Source: Agreia pratensis (GTDB taxonomy: Bacteria > Actinomycetota > Actinomycetes > Actinomycetales > Microbacteriaceae). Taken from it: 64,000 nt of DNA. The DNA lies in the NCBI RefSeq assembly GCF_900177685.1, contig NZ_FXAY01000001.1, positions 1-64,000 of the forward strand, given 5' to 3'. A program made the position numbers and the translations under genes. A model generated the notes under the pieces. The model made no database searches. It saw only the letters and a program-made list of their open reading frames with translations, and had not been told where the DNA came from. Positions 17,095 to 24,551 of this stretch are shown one piece after another. Each line of letters starts with the position of its first letter. Position 1 is the first letter of the stretch.

Positions 17095-17898
17095 ATGGAA
17101 TGGTGGAACGACTTCGCAGATTGGTTCTTTTCGAGCAACGGACGCTTCGTCGTGTCCGGGATCGTGCTCCCCGCAGCAGCGATCATCGTGGCCGCGATCC
17201 TCGGCGCATGGATCGCGAGTGGCTCGATCAAGCGACTTCTGGCCAAGCACGATCGCGAGCTCAAGGTGGCCGCGATCGCATCTCTGATCGACGCCGCTCA
17301 GCAGGCGTCGGTGTGGAACTCGCTGACGCCGCAGGAGCAGATCATGTCCGACCGCGCCGTGGGTCAGGCTGACATCCAGATCCGTCTGCTTCCGATCAAG
17401 GGCGCCGCAGTTGCGGCAGACTGGGCCGCGCACTCGCTCGCCGACATGCGCCGCAACTCAGCAACCTTCGGCTACCAGGTCGAGCCCGCGGTCATCGAAT
17501 TCCGCGACCGTCTCATCGAGTGGCAGGAACGACCGGGCCGCAGCCGCAAGACCTTCCAGTCAGAGCTCGACCGATGGAGTGTCGAAGACGAGGATGCCGA
17601 GAAGCACCTCGCCAGACAGCAAGAGGCATGGGTCGCCCAACAACATCACGAGCAGCACAGCCGCCCGGAGATCGAGGCGACGACCGTCATCACGCCCACC
17701 ACGCCTCAGACGCCGTCGACAACCGCCACCGCATCGTCGCCTGCCGAGACGCCCGAACAGCGGGCGGCTCGCGAAGAGACCAAGCGCGTCCTCGAGAACG
17801 TGAACGCTGTCGAACGCCACCGTGAGTCATCCGTCGGAGGCGAGACCCCGCCTCCGATCAACGCGTTCCCGCCGCGTCGCGCATCCGACAACGACTGA
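17095..17898 (+). CDS. Hypothetical membrane-anchored protein, 267 aa
   Basis: Not recognised. One hydrophobic helix lies at about residues 18-42 (FVVSGIVLPAAAIIVAAILGAWIA), with the preceding Trp/Phe-rich N-terminus likely at the membrane face. The central region (45-170) is helical and charged, with heptad-like patterns suggesting coiled coil (KRLLAKHDRELKVAAIASLIDAAQQA; ERPGRSRKTFQSELDRW). The last ~90 residues are Thr/Pro/Glu-rich and probably disordered. No enzymatic motif is seen. Orientation would place the helical part in the cytoplasm if the N-terminus is outside. Leaderless promoter; convergent with the redox operon, whose stop is 22 nt away. Confidence 0.72.
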   Translation: MEWWNDFADWFFSSNGRFVVSGIVLPAAAIIVAAILGAWIASGSIKRLLAKHDRELKVAAIASLIDAAQQASVWNSLTPQEQIMSDRAVGQADIQIRLLPIKGAAVAADWAAHSLADMRRNSATFGYQVEPAVIEFRDRLIEWQERPGRSRKTFQSELDRWSVEDEDAEKHLARQQEAWVAQQHHEQHSRPEIEATTVITPTTPQTPSTTATASSPAETPEQRAAREETKRVLENVNAVERHRESSVGGETPPPINAFPPRRASDND

Positions 17899-17919
17899 CG
17901 CTGTCGCGCACGACTCCGA

Positions 17920-19425
17920 TCAGTAACCCGAGAAGGCGTCGGTGACGACTCGGCGCACCCGTAGGCGCTTGAGCTCTGAGCGGGCCGCTCCCACCAGGCG
18001 CGGAGGCCCTGACACGAAGGCCGTCCTCTGCCGAACGTCAGGAACATGCCGCTCGATGATGTCACCCGTCAGACGACCCGAGCCGGCGTAGCTCCACCCC
18101 TCGGGCAGGTGCTCCGGCGCTGAGGGGGCAAGAAGCACGACACGGATTCCCATCTTCTTCAACTCGTCGGCGTAGGCGAACTCTTCCTGGCCTCGGATGG
18201 CGTAGACGAGAACCAGGTCGCGTTGAGCACCCGCGGTCGCGTCGTGCTGGAGCTGGCTGATGAAGGGCGTGATCCCGATTCCTCCCGCGACGAGCAGCAC
18301 AGGCCGCTTCGTGTCCGACGGGAGCAAGAAGTCTCCGGCGACGAGGTTCGCCCGCACCGTCTGCGACGGCTTCAGCGAGGCGAGAGCCCGCTTGAAGCTC
18401 GAGGTCGATTCGCCCATGCGCACACCGAAGCGCACCTCGTGAGGGTTGCTGGGCGCCGACGCAATGCTGAAGACGCGCCGGGTTCCAGACGAGTCGGCAC
18501 CGGAATGAGGGATCGACAGTTCCATGTACTGCCCCGCCCGGAACGAGACGGGGTGCTTCGTCTGGAAGACGAACTCCGTCATCGATGGCGTCAGAGCGAC
18601 CGAACGCTCGAACGAGAGCGACAGACCACGACGCTGACCCACGAGGAATGCCAGGAGGTTGCCCACGACGAGAGCGAGTTCCGGGCTTCCGTGCAGCGGA
18701 CCGGCCGAGAAGGGGATCGAGAAGAGCAACGCCACGATGGCGGCGAGCGCGATTCGCTGCCAGAGGCGCGGCGGCAGGGTGAGCGGCTCGCTCAGCATAA
18801 AGCCGGCGAGGAAGATCAAAGGCGTGGATCCGAGCGCATAGACGAGCGCATCGGGCACCGTGAGTCCGAACGACGATTGCACGATGGTGACGACGACCGT
18901 GGCGAGCACGATGAACGTGAGCCCCATGGGCAGCTGGCGGGTTCGGTAGAGCACGAGCAGCGCACCGACGGCGACGACGGGCAGCAGCACCGGTGTGCCG
19001 ACCCACCAGACGGATGCGTTGAGTCCGGTGAGCGTGATGATCACGGCGCCGACCGCGGCCGGGTTGAAGATGTGGCGACGCCTCCAGGCGAGCACGTATT
19101 TCGAGGCGACTGCTATGGCGGAGACGAGGGCGATCGACAACAGGTCGTTGCCGTCGGTTGTCGGAAAGAACAGGAAGAACAGCAGGAGCGCGGTGATGAT
19201 CGATGACTCCGTGTGCGGTCTCACACGGAAGAGCAGGGCCATGACCCGGTTGGCCACCACGCAGGAGACCAGCACGGTGGCCAGCGTGGCGAGCAGTGCG
19301 AGGGGCGGAAACCCGAGCACGCCCACAAGACTCTCGACGATCGCCACGACAGCGATCGCCGCCAGCACGAGGCTGACGAGCCGGTACATCTGAAGCTTGC
19401 CCAGCAGGGCATCAAGTCGAGCCAT
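17920..19425 (-). CDS. RnfD/NqrB-like membrane domain fused to ferredoxin:NAD(P)H reductase domain
   Basis: A 501-residue fusion. Residues ~1-250 form a polytopic membrane region with about eight to nine hydrophobic helices similar to RnfD/NqrB subunits, including the conserved loop HIFNPAAVGAVI. Residues ~265-501 are a ferredoxin-NADP reductase module: FAD-binding RVFSIASAP, the NAD(P)H phosphate-binding LLVAGGIGITPFISQL and the C-terminal FVSGPPRLV. The ATG overlaps the apbE stop (TGATG), so translation is coupled. Inferred role: move electrons from NAD(P)H through FAD and membrane flavin to the extracytoplasmic FMN protein encoded two genes upstream. There is no Fe-S motif. Confidence 0.88.
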   Translation of the reverse strand: MARLDALLGKLQMYRLVSLVLAAIAVVAIVESLVGVLGFPPLALLATLATVLVSCVVANRVMALLFRVRPHTESSIITALLLFFLFFPTTDGNDLLSIALVSAIAVASKYVLAWRRRHIFNPAAVGAVIITLTGLNASVWWVGTPVLLPVVAVGALLVLYRTRQLPMGLTFIVLATVVVTIVQSSFGLTVPDALVYALGSTPLIFLAGFMLSEPLTLPPRLWQRIALAAIVALLFSIPFSAGPLHGSPELALVVGNLLAFLVGQRRGLSLSFERSVALTPSMTEFVFQTKHPVSFRAGQYMELSIPHSGADSSGTRRVFSIASAPSNPHEVRFGVRMGESTSSFKRALASLKPSQTVRANLVAGDFLLPSDTKRPVLLVAGGIGITPFISQLQHDATAGAQRDLVLVYAIRGQEEFAYADELKKMGIRVVLLAPSAPEHLPEGWSYAGSGRLTGDIIERHVPDVRQRTAFVSGPPRLVGAARSELKRLRVRRVVTDAFSGY

Positions 19426-20285
19426 CAGGAGAAGACCTCTCCCCGCAGTGTGCGGGATCGTTCGGCGATGCCGGAGGAGTGCATGCGCACCCAATCGAAT
19501 TCGAAATGCTCGGCGAGCCGCGCGGGCTGCACGAAGAACAGGGCGGTGGCAAGCCCATCCGCCAGAAGGCCGGTGGGCGCGATGGCCCAGGTCGCAATGA
19601 TGTCGGAGGTCGGCGAGCCAGTGCGTCCGTCGAGAATGTGATGCAACCCCGCCCCCCACACCCGGCGATTCGATCCGGATGCGCAGAGCGACTCGTTCTC
19701 GATCGTCACGACCCCGATCGCCTTGCTGGGGTCGAACGGATGCTCGAGCCCGACCCGTAGGGGCTCTCCCCTGGTCACCAGATCGCCACTGGCGTCGATG
19801 ACGAAGTCGGTGATGCCCGACTCCCTGAGGACCTCGGCCACAAGGTCGACGAGATAGCCCTTCCCAGCCGCACCGACGTCGATGACGGTCGGTTCCGTCG
19901 TCGTGACGGTGGCGCCGTTCCGGCTTACCGCCTCCGCCCATTTGGTCGGCACGACTCGGCCAGCCTGAGCGGTGAGGCTGTAGCGACTGTCGTAGCCGAG
20001 GTGCTCGAGGGAGCGGCCCACCAGCGGTGTGACCGCTCCCCCGCTGATCTCGTCGAGCCTGTCGTAGAGATCGAAGAGATCGATCGAATCGGCAGGAAAT
20101 TCAACCGATCCGGGCTCTCGTGCGAGAGATGACACCAAGGAGTCGGATCGGAATCGGGAGTACGCGCGATCGAACTCCTCTACCCGGCCTCGCACTCGCT
20201 CGGCGACCGCCTCGGGGAGGTCGCCGTCGGTGTCGATCTGCCAGGTCGTTCCGATACCGGTGAAACGGAGACTAGACGCCGGCAT
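19425..20285 (-). CDS. apbE: FAD:protein FMN transferase ApbE
   Basis: A 286-residue ApbE. This Mg-dependent enzyme transfers FMN from FAD onto a Ser/Thr of target proteins such as RnfG/NqrC-type domains, on the outer face of the membrane. Seen are GTTWQID near the N-terminus, the ISGGAVTPLVG segment, VIDVGAAGKGYLVD (Mg/FAD loop), ASGDLVTRG, and the C-terminal LADGLATALFF. It carries no evident signal peptide, unlike many Gram-negative ApbE proteins. The ATG at 20283-20285 lies 11 nt inside the 3' end of the FMN-binding gene (14-nt overlap), and the stop overlaps the next start, so the three genes form one tightly coupled operon. Confidence 0.93.
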   Translation of the reverse strand: MPASSLRFTGIGTTWQIDTDGDLPEAVAERVRGRVEEFDRAYSRFRSDSLVSSLAREPGSVEFPADSIDLFDLYDRLDEISGGAVTPLVGRSLEHLGYDSRYSLTAQAGRVVPTKWAEAVSRNGATVTTTEPTVIDVGAAGKGYLVDLVAEVLRESGITDFVIDASGDLVTRGEPLRVGLEHPFDPSKAIGVVTIENESLCASGSNRRVWGAGLHHILDGRTGSPTSDIIATWAIAPTGLLADGLATALFFVQPARLAEHFEFDWVRMHSSGIAERSRTLRGEVFS

Positions 20286-20745
20286 CGGCCTTGATCTTGT
20301 CGACGGCATCGTTGAAGCCACCGCTGGTCAGCGACGAACCGGCCACCTTCGAGACTTTGAGGTCGTTGAGGCTCTTGCCCACGACCTCGGCGGCGATGCC
20401 ATCGGCGAACTCGCCCTGGTACTTCTTGCCGTTGGGGTTTGTCGATTCGGGAGTGACCGTGACGGCCGTGACCTTGTCTCCGGCGAGTGTCAGCGAGACG
20501 CCGACGGTCTCTTTTCCGCCGGGAGAGGTGTATTCGCCTTCAGCTTTGTACTCTCCGTCCTTGTAGGCGGACGATCCGGCGGGGGCGGAGGTGGAGGGCG
20601 CGGCGTCGCTGGTGCTCTCGAGAGACGCACCGGGAGTGCTGCCGGAGTCAGATGATCCTGCTCCGGTGGAGCAGCCGGTGACGACTCCGAGAAGCGAGAG
20701 GCCGGCGAGGGCGGTGACGGCAGTTTTCTGGTGGCGGGTGATCAT
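20272..20745 (-). CDS. FMN-binding domain lipoprotein
   Basis: A 157-residue exported lipoprotein. The ATG at 20743-20745 has GGAGAG 4 nt upstream. A signal peptide with the lipobox VVTGC puts Cys25 as the lipid anchor. A Ser/Thr/Gly-rich spacer (26-60) leads to an FMN-binding domain (about 62-157) with DGEYKAEGEYTSPGG, the KYQGEFADGIAAEVVGK helix and the flavinylation-site-like SSLTS, Thr140 being the likely acceptor modified by ApbE. Role inferred: extracytoplasmic covalently flavinylated electron carrier. First gene of the apbE/RnfD-FNR operon; an inverted repeat sits just upstream. Confidence 0.93.
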   Translation of the reverse strand: MITRHQKTAVTALAGLSLLGVVTGCSTGAGSSDSGSTPGASLESTSDAAPSTSAPAGSSAYKDGEYKAEGEYTSPGGKETVGVSLTLAGDKVTAVTVTPESTNPNGKKYQGEFADGIAAEVVGKSLNDLKVSKVAGSSLTSGGFNDAVDKIKADAGV

Positions 20746-20767
20746 GGTTCTCTCCATCAGTCGGGAT

Positions 20768-20789
20768 GCGTACTGGCAAGTTAGTACGC
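20768..20789. promoter_or_regulatory. Inverted repeat upstream of flavin operon, candidate operator
   Basis: GCGTACT (20768-20774) and AGTACGC (20783-20789) are perfect inverted 7-mers separated by 8 nt, 23 nt upstream of the FMN-lipoprotein start codon. The dyad has typical repressor-operator geometry; the binding protein is unknown. Confidence 0.45.
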
Positions 20790-20910
20790 CTACGACCATA
20801 GGGGCGTCACTGCTGCAAGTACTTGGGAGGAACTGTGGAAACACTGAGAATAGTTGAAGCGACAACTAATGAGGGCTTCTCATTGTCATTCGACACGAAC
20901 CGTAGTGCAG

Positions 20911-20983
20911 TGCCCCCGGTAGGAATCGAACCTACGACCAAGAGATTAGAAGGCTCTTGCTCTATCCACTGAGCTACGGAGGC
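20911..20983 (-). tRNA. tRNA-Arg (anticodon TCT)
   Basis: A 73-nt cloverleaf read on the minus strand from 20983. Acceptor stem GCCTCCG/CGGGGGC contains one G-U pair, the D arm is GCTC-GAGC, the anticodon loop CTTCTAA reads AGA codons, and the T arm contains GGTTCGATTCC. The base pair next to the anticodon loop (31-39) is a C-U mismatch; the remaining stem pairs well. CCA is not encoded. Confidence 0.96.
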
Positions 20984-21023
20984 GTTCGCCCCGCTTACCG
21001 CGAGGCGCTTCTACGATAGCGCG

Positions 21024-21251
21024 TCAGAGAGAAACGAGCGCGATGACCGCCACCACGAGCGACACTGCGGCGAGAAGCAACGAGACGCCGATGAGCACGG
21101 CGTGCACGATGAGGAACGTCGTGGCCTTGCCCGACGTGTCTCGCGCCCGCGGGTCTTTGCTGACGCGCTTGTAGAAGCGCGGCCAGATGAGAGCGTTCCA
21201 GAGCGCGTTGACGAGAAGGAGTATTGCGAGCGTGATGATCATCGCGTCCAT
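21024..21251 (-). CDS. Small membrane protein, SCO4848-like, 75 aa
   Basis: A 75-residue protein with two hydrophobic helices ([19 protein letters not shown] near the N-terminus and [27 protein letters not shown] at the C-terminus) and a basic loop between them ([20 protein letters not shown]). The loop motif and two-helix layout resemble the SCO4848 family of small actinobacterial membrane proteins, whose function is unknown. The ATG at 21249-21251 is preceded by GTAGG; the next in-frame ATG at 21240-21242 is also possible. It diverges from orn. Confidence 0.78.
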   Translation of the reverse strand: MDAMIITLAILLLVNALWNALIWPRFYKRVSKDPRARDTSGKATTFLIVHAVLIGVSLLLAAVSLVVAVIALVSL

Positions 21252-21272
21252 CCTACGATTCATGCGCACGGA

Positions 21273-21278
21273 TAGGAT
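21273..21278 (+). promoter_or_regulatory. -10 element of orn, likely leaderless
   Basis: TAGGAT followed by 7 nt and the orn ATG. TAGGA could also serve weakly as a ribosome-binding site, so leaderless initiation is likely but not proven. Confidence 0.45.
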
Positions 21279-21285
21279 TACGCAC

Positions 21286-21906
21286 ATGGCTTCACTCACG
21301 GATCGTCTCGTCTGGATCGACTGCGAAATGACGGGACTCGACCTCAGCGTCGACGAACTCGTCGAGGTCGCAGTGGTCATCACCGACTTCGACCTCAACA
21401 TCCTCGACCCCGGCTTCGCCGTCGTGATCAAGCCCGACGACTCCGCAATGCAGAACATGAACGACTTCGTGCGCAACATGCACGCGTCCAGCGGACTCGA
21501 TCAGGAGATCCCTCACGGAGTGAGCCTGGCCGAGGCCGAATTCCAGGTACTCGAGTACATTCTCAAGTTCGTGCCCACCGGACAGCAGGCGCCTCTCGCG
21601 GGAAACACGATCGGTACCGACCGCGCATTCCTGGCGAAGTACATGCCGCGCGTCGACGGCCACTTGCACTACCGCAGCGTCGACGTGTCGAGCATCAAAG
21701 AGCTCGTGCACCGCTGGTTCCCCCGGGTGTACTACAACGCACCCAAGAAAGACGGCGGACACCGCGCCCTCGCAGACATTCTCGAATCCATCAGAGAACT
21801 CGGTTACTACCGCAAGGGCGCCTTTGTGGCGGAGCCCGGCCCGGCCACAGACGACCTGAAAGAACTGTCTTCCACGATTGTGCGCGAGTTCGCCGCCGGT
21901 CTGTAG
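21286..21906 (+). CDS. orn: Oligoribonuclease
   Basis: A 206-residue DEDDh 3'-5' exoribonuclease that finishes RNA decay by degrading di- to pentanucleotides and pGpG. The first catalytic pair is in [11 protein letters not shown] (Asp12, Glu14), the middle Asp follows in [10 protein letters not shown], and the last motif is [11 protein letters not shown] (His and Asp). The ATG at 21286 begins the conserved [15 protein letters not shown]; the longer open frame upstream overlaps the divergent gene and is not coding. orn is next to tRNA-His in many actinobacteria, as seen here, with a short palindrome (21928-21944) between them. Confidence 0.96.
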   Translation: MASLTDRLVWIDCEMTGLDLSVDELVEVAVVITDFDLNILDPGFAVVIKPDDSAMQNMNDFVRNMHASSGLDQEIPHGVSLAEAEFQVLEYILKFVPTGQQAPLAGNTIGTDRAFLAKYMPRVDGHLHYRSVDVSSIKELVHRWFPRVYYNAPKKDGGHRALADILESIRELGYYRKGAFVAEPGPATDDLKELSSTIVREFAAGL

Positions 21907-21955
21907 TAGAGTTTTCTTCGGTCGCATCGATGAGTACTTCATCGGGTGGCACATG

Positions 21956-22031
21956 GTGGATATAGCTCAGTTGGTAGAGCGCTGGCTTGTGGAGCCGGAT
22001 GTCGCGGGTTCGAGCCCCGTTATTCACCCCA
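21956..22031 (+). tRNA. tRNA-His (anticodon GTG)
   Basis: Cloverleaf with acceptor GTGGATA/TATTCAC, D arm GCTC-GAGC, anticodon loop TTGTGGA and T arm GCGGG-TTCGAGC-CCCGT. The extra G-1 typical of tRNA-His is encoded at 21955 opposite the discriminator C at 22028, and CCA is encoded at 22029-22031, unlike the tRNA-Arg in this window. A strong terminator follows 6 nt later. Confidence 0.97.
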
Positions 22032-22037
22032 CGTGAA

Positions 22038-22077
22038 AAAGGCCCGGGTCGCATTCGACCCGGGCCTTTCTTCTTTA
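22038..22077 (+). terminator. Rho-independent terminator of tRNA-His
   Basis: A perfect 14-bp stem (22038-22051 with 22056-22069) around a CATT loop is followed by the T-rich run CTTCTTT. It is the clearest intrinsic terminator in the window. Confidence 0.95.
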
Positions 22078-22111
22078 ACTGAGGTTCCCGATCCGAAACG
22101 GAGGGCGCGAG

Positions 22112-22462
22112 GTGCACGACATCGATGCAGAGCAGTTCGAGGCGCTCGTCGTCGCTGAACTCGATCTGTTGCCCGACGACATGATCGACGGTCTCGACAA
22201 CGTGGTCTTCGTCGTCGAAGACAGGCCGGAGGACGGATCGCTCGATCTGCTGGGCCTCTACGACGGTGTGGCGCTCACGGAGCGCGGGCAGTACGGCTTC
22301 GGAGAGATGCCCGATCGCATCGTGCTCTATCGCGAGCCGCTGCTCGAACTCGTCGAGGACATCGACGAGCTGAAGGATCAGATCCACGTGACCCTGGTAC
22401 ACGAGATCGCTCACTTCTACGGAATCGACGACGCCAGACTTCACGAACTCGGCTGGGGCTGA
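22112..22462 (+). CDS. Metallopeptidase family protein (zincin_1/DUF1025)
   Basis: A 116-residue acidic protein with the zinc motif HEIAHFYGIDD near its C-terminus; the HExxH-x-x-x-x-D arrangement places the third ligand at Asp/His close behind, as in the small zincin_1 (COG3824) family. The N-terminal part DIDAEQFEALVVAELDLLPDD and the sequence RIVLYREPLLE also match this family. No substrate is known and activity is inferred only from the motif. The GTG at 22112 follows GGAGGG at a slightly long spacing. Monocistronic, between tRNA-His and the PBP-like gene. Confidence 0.88.
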   Translation: MHDIDAEQFEALVVAELDLLPDDMIDGLDNVVFVVEDRPEDGSLDLLGLYDGVALTERGQYGFGEMPDRIVLYREPLLELVEDIDELKDQIHVTLVHEIAHFYGIDDARLHELGWG

Positions 22463-22485
22463 CCGGCTATCCAGCCCCACGCGGT

Positions 22486-22491
22486 TAGCCT
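22486..22491 (+). promoter_or_regulatory. -10 element of the PBP-like gene, likely leaderless
   Basis: TAGCCT lies 6 nt before the ATG at 22498 and no Shine-Dalgarno sequence intervenes. Confidence 0.45.
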
Positions 22492-22497
22492 TGGCCA

Positions 22498-23748
22498 ATG
22501 GCCAGGTCAACCGCATCACGTATCAATCGGGCACTCGGCGTCGCGCTCGGAGCCGTTCTGATTCTCGCCATCGGCCTCTACGGTCCAGCCACCCTCGTGG
22601 GCCCGCTTCCGAGCACGAAAGCCGTGATCGACGACGCCTCGGACATCGTTCCGACACTCGGCGCTCCGACGGTCTCCCCGAACGGCGCGAGCGCAATCGC
22701 GACCGCAGATGGAACGATCCTCGCGTCTGGTGGCGACACAGCGCCCGTTCCCCTGGGAGGCGTGACGAAGGTGATCACCGCGCTCGTGGTGCTCGATGCG
22801 AAGCCGATCGAAGCGGGCAAGCCCGGCCCATCGATCGTGGTCACGGCGGAGGACTACGCGGGCTACGTGAAGTACATCTCGGAGTCGGCTCGGTCGATCT
22901 CGTTGATCGCCGGCGAGACGTGGAGCGAACAGCAATATTTGCAGTCGATGCTGCTCGGGTCGAGCAACACCCACGCCGATGCACTGGCACGATGGGCCTT
23001 CGGCTCGGTAGACGCCTATGTCGTCGCCGCCAACGCGTGGCTGACGAAGAACGGGTACGCGGGCACGACCGTGGTCGACGCGACCGGACTTGCCGAGGGA
23101 TCGCAGGGCACGGCATCCGAACTCGCGGCTCTCTCGGCACGTGCGTTCGCCGACCCTGTTCTCGCCGACATCATGAGCCACGACAGCGTCGTGGTGGCGG
23201 GCAATCGCAAGGTCGACAACGTGGCCGCCTACCGAGCCGGCGAGGGCATCACCGGTCTGTCACGCAGCTTCACGGATTCGGCAGGTCTGTGCTTCCTGTT
23301 CCGCCTCACGGTCGGCACCGGTGACAACGCCGTTCCGCTCTACGGCGCGTTTCTGCGCGAGCCCGATTACGAAACACTGGATGGCGACCTCTCGACGCTC
23401 ATCTCGACCGCGGCCGCAACACTCACGAAGACCGTGCTGGTCTCGGAGGGCGACCGGGTGGTGACGTACACGACGCCGTGGGGCGACGAGGCTCATGGCG
23501 TCGCGGTCGCGACCAAGTCGCAGTTGGCCTGGTTGACTGCCCCGGTGGCCAAGACGGTGACCGTCGAGCCCGTGACGACCGGCGCCAAGGGCACACGAGT
23601 TGGTCAGGTGACGTTCACTACGCCCACGGGAGACGTCACCGTACTGCTCGAGCTCGATCGACGAATCGCCGATCCGGGGCCGGTCTGGCGCATGACGCAT
23701 CCGGCGCCCGTGATCGACGCGTTCATCGAATCTCGAACGGATCAGTAG
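22498..23748 (+). CDS. D-Ala-D-Ala carboxypeptidase-fold protein, probable pseudoenzyme
   Basis: A 416-residue exported protein with one N-terminal membrane helix or signal (residues ~12-32) and the overall layout of a DacA-type penicillin-binding protein. Around residues 88-91, where SxxK is expected, the sequence is G-V-T-K, so the nucleophilic Ser is Gly88 while Lys91 stays. SxN is kept as S155-S156-N157. Where KTG is expected the sequence is S255-R256-S257 in the context SFTDSAGLCF. With two of three catalytic motifs lost, peptidase activity is unlikely. The C-terminal ~100 residues resemble a PBP5-like beta domain. Role: perhaps cell-wall binding or scaffolding (inferred). Confidence 0.8.
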   Translation: MARSTASRINRALGVALGAVLILAIGLYGPATLVGPLPSTKAVIDDASDIVPTLGAPTVSPNGASAIATADGTILASGGDTAPVPLGGVTKVITALVVLDAKPIEAGKPGPSIVVTAEDYAGYVKYISESARSISLIAGETWSEQQYLQSMLLGSSNTHADALARWAFGSVDAYVVAANAWLTKNGYAGTTVVDATGLAEGSQGTASELAALSARAFADPVLADIMSHDSVVVAGNRKVDNVAAYRAGEGITGLSRSFTDSAGLCFLFRLTVGTGDNAVPLYGAFLREPDYETLDGDLSTLISTAAATLTKTVLVSEGDRVVTYTTPWGDEAHGVAVATKSQLAWLTAPVAKTVTVEPVTTGAKGTRVGQVTFTTPTGDVTVLLELDRRIADPGPVWRMTHPAPVIDAFIESRTDQ

Positions 23749-23759
23749 GCGTTCGCCTA
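23746..23759. terminator. Short palindrome spanning two convergent stop codons
   Basis: TAGGC-GTTC-GCCTA: the first TAG is the stop of the plus-strand gene and the complementary end is the TAG of the minus-strand gene. The 5-bp stem is weak, so terminator function is only possible. Confidence 0.35.
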
Positions 23760-24011
23760 GTGGTCGTCGCCGATGTCGCCCGTTCGCACGGTCGGGTCGG
23801 AGTCTGCTGCGTCGAAGGAGTACTTGACGGTCAGGTGTCCGTCGACCTCTTCGGTGTCTCCCGCCTGGTACCAGAACGTCGACTCGAGGCCTCCGACGGC
23901 GCCGAGTGCGGGAAAGCGACTGTCGAACTGGCCGTCGATGAATGCGCGGTCTTCGGTCTGGCCTTCGAGGGGGCCGTCGAGGTATAGGGCTGTGTAGGTT
24001 TTCTCAGTCAT
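23757..24011 (-). CDS. Small conserved hypothetical protein, 84 aa
   Basis: An acidic 84-residue protein without signal or membrane segments. The ATG is preceded directly by GGAGAA, and TACGGT upstream of that could be a -10. Sequence features are a short beta-rich start (KTYTALYLDGPLEGQTEDR) that recurs in proteins of related actinobacteria, a W/Y-containing centre (STFWYQAGD) and an Asp-rich tail (TGDIGDDH). No known domain recognised. It is convergent with the PBP-like gene, and its stop codon lies inside the shared palindrome. Confidence 0.68.
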   Translation of the reverse strand: MTEKTYTALYLDGPLEGQTEDRAFIDGQFDSRFPALGAVGGLESTFWYQAGDTEEVDGHLTVKYSFDAADSDPTVRTGDIGDDH

Positions 24012-24050
24012 TTCTCCACCGTAAACCGTCAGCCTGCATTCAGCGCTCAG

Positions 24051-24551
24051 TTACGCCCCGTCGAGCGTGAGGTCGGCCAACGCGGAGGGATGCTCACGCT
24101 CGACGAACTCCTCCCACTGCCGCTGCCATCTGTCCCAGTGCGGAGCGTACGTCTCGCCGTCCCGATCCAGTGCCCGCTGCTTGCGCACGTCGTCTGGGGC
24201 ATCCAGCCAGATGCGCACGTCGGCGAGAGCCGCATTCTCATGGGTGAGCACGCCGCATCCCTCGATGAGCAGTGGTCGCTGCGGGTCGACGTCGTGCCAT
24301 TCTGCCGGCGCATCGGCGTTCCAGTCGAACCGCTGCCACCGTGCCGGCTCGCCCGCAGCGAGCGGTTCGAGAACGAAGCGGTGCACATGCTCGCCGGCCG
24401 CGCGCAGACCTCCCCATCCCGGATAGATGTCATCGAGCCGCACGAGCTGCGGCACGGCCCCTCCTGGCCACCCGCCCACGATGCGATCAGCGAGCGTACT
24501 TTTGCCCGCGCCGCTCGGACCGTCGAGCAGGATGATGTTTCGAGAGCTCAT
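24051..24551 (-). CDS. P-loop kinase (uridine kinase-like), last gene of thiamine transporter operon
   Basis: A 166-residue P-loop NTPase. Walker A is GPSGAGKST at residues ~11-19, an Asp-Asp pair follows in VRLDDIYPGWGG as in uridine/pantothenate kinase-like enzymes, and LLIEGCGVL resembles the Walker B strand. The substrate cannot be read from sequence. The ATG overlaps the stop of the EcfT gene as TGATG, so it is translationally coupled to an operon controlled by a TPP riboswitch. This points to a role around thiamine or its HMP/thiazole precursors, but a general nucleoside-kinase-like role is possible. Confidence 0.82.
   Translation of the reverse strand: MSSRNIILLDGPSGAGKSTLADRIVGGWPGGAVPQLVRLDDIYPGWGGLRAAGEHVHRFVLEPLAAGEPARWQRFDWNADAPAEWHDVDPQRPLLIEGCGVLTHENAALADVRIWLDAPDDVRKQRALDRDGETYAPHWDRWQRQWEEFVEREHPSALADLTLDGA

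Noticed and set aside
22498-23748. Annotating the PBP-fold gene as an active carboxypeptidase or as a pseudogene
   Set aside because: Ser and KTG are missing so activity is unlikely, but the frame is intact with a signal helix, so pseudogene is not supported either.
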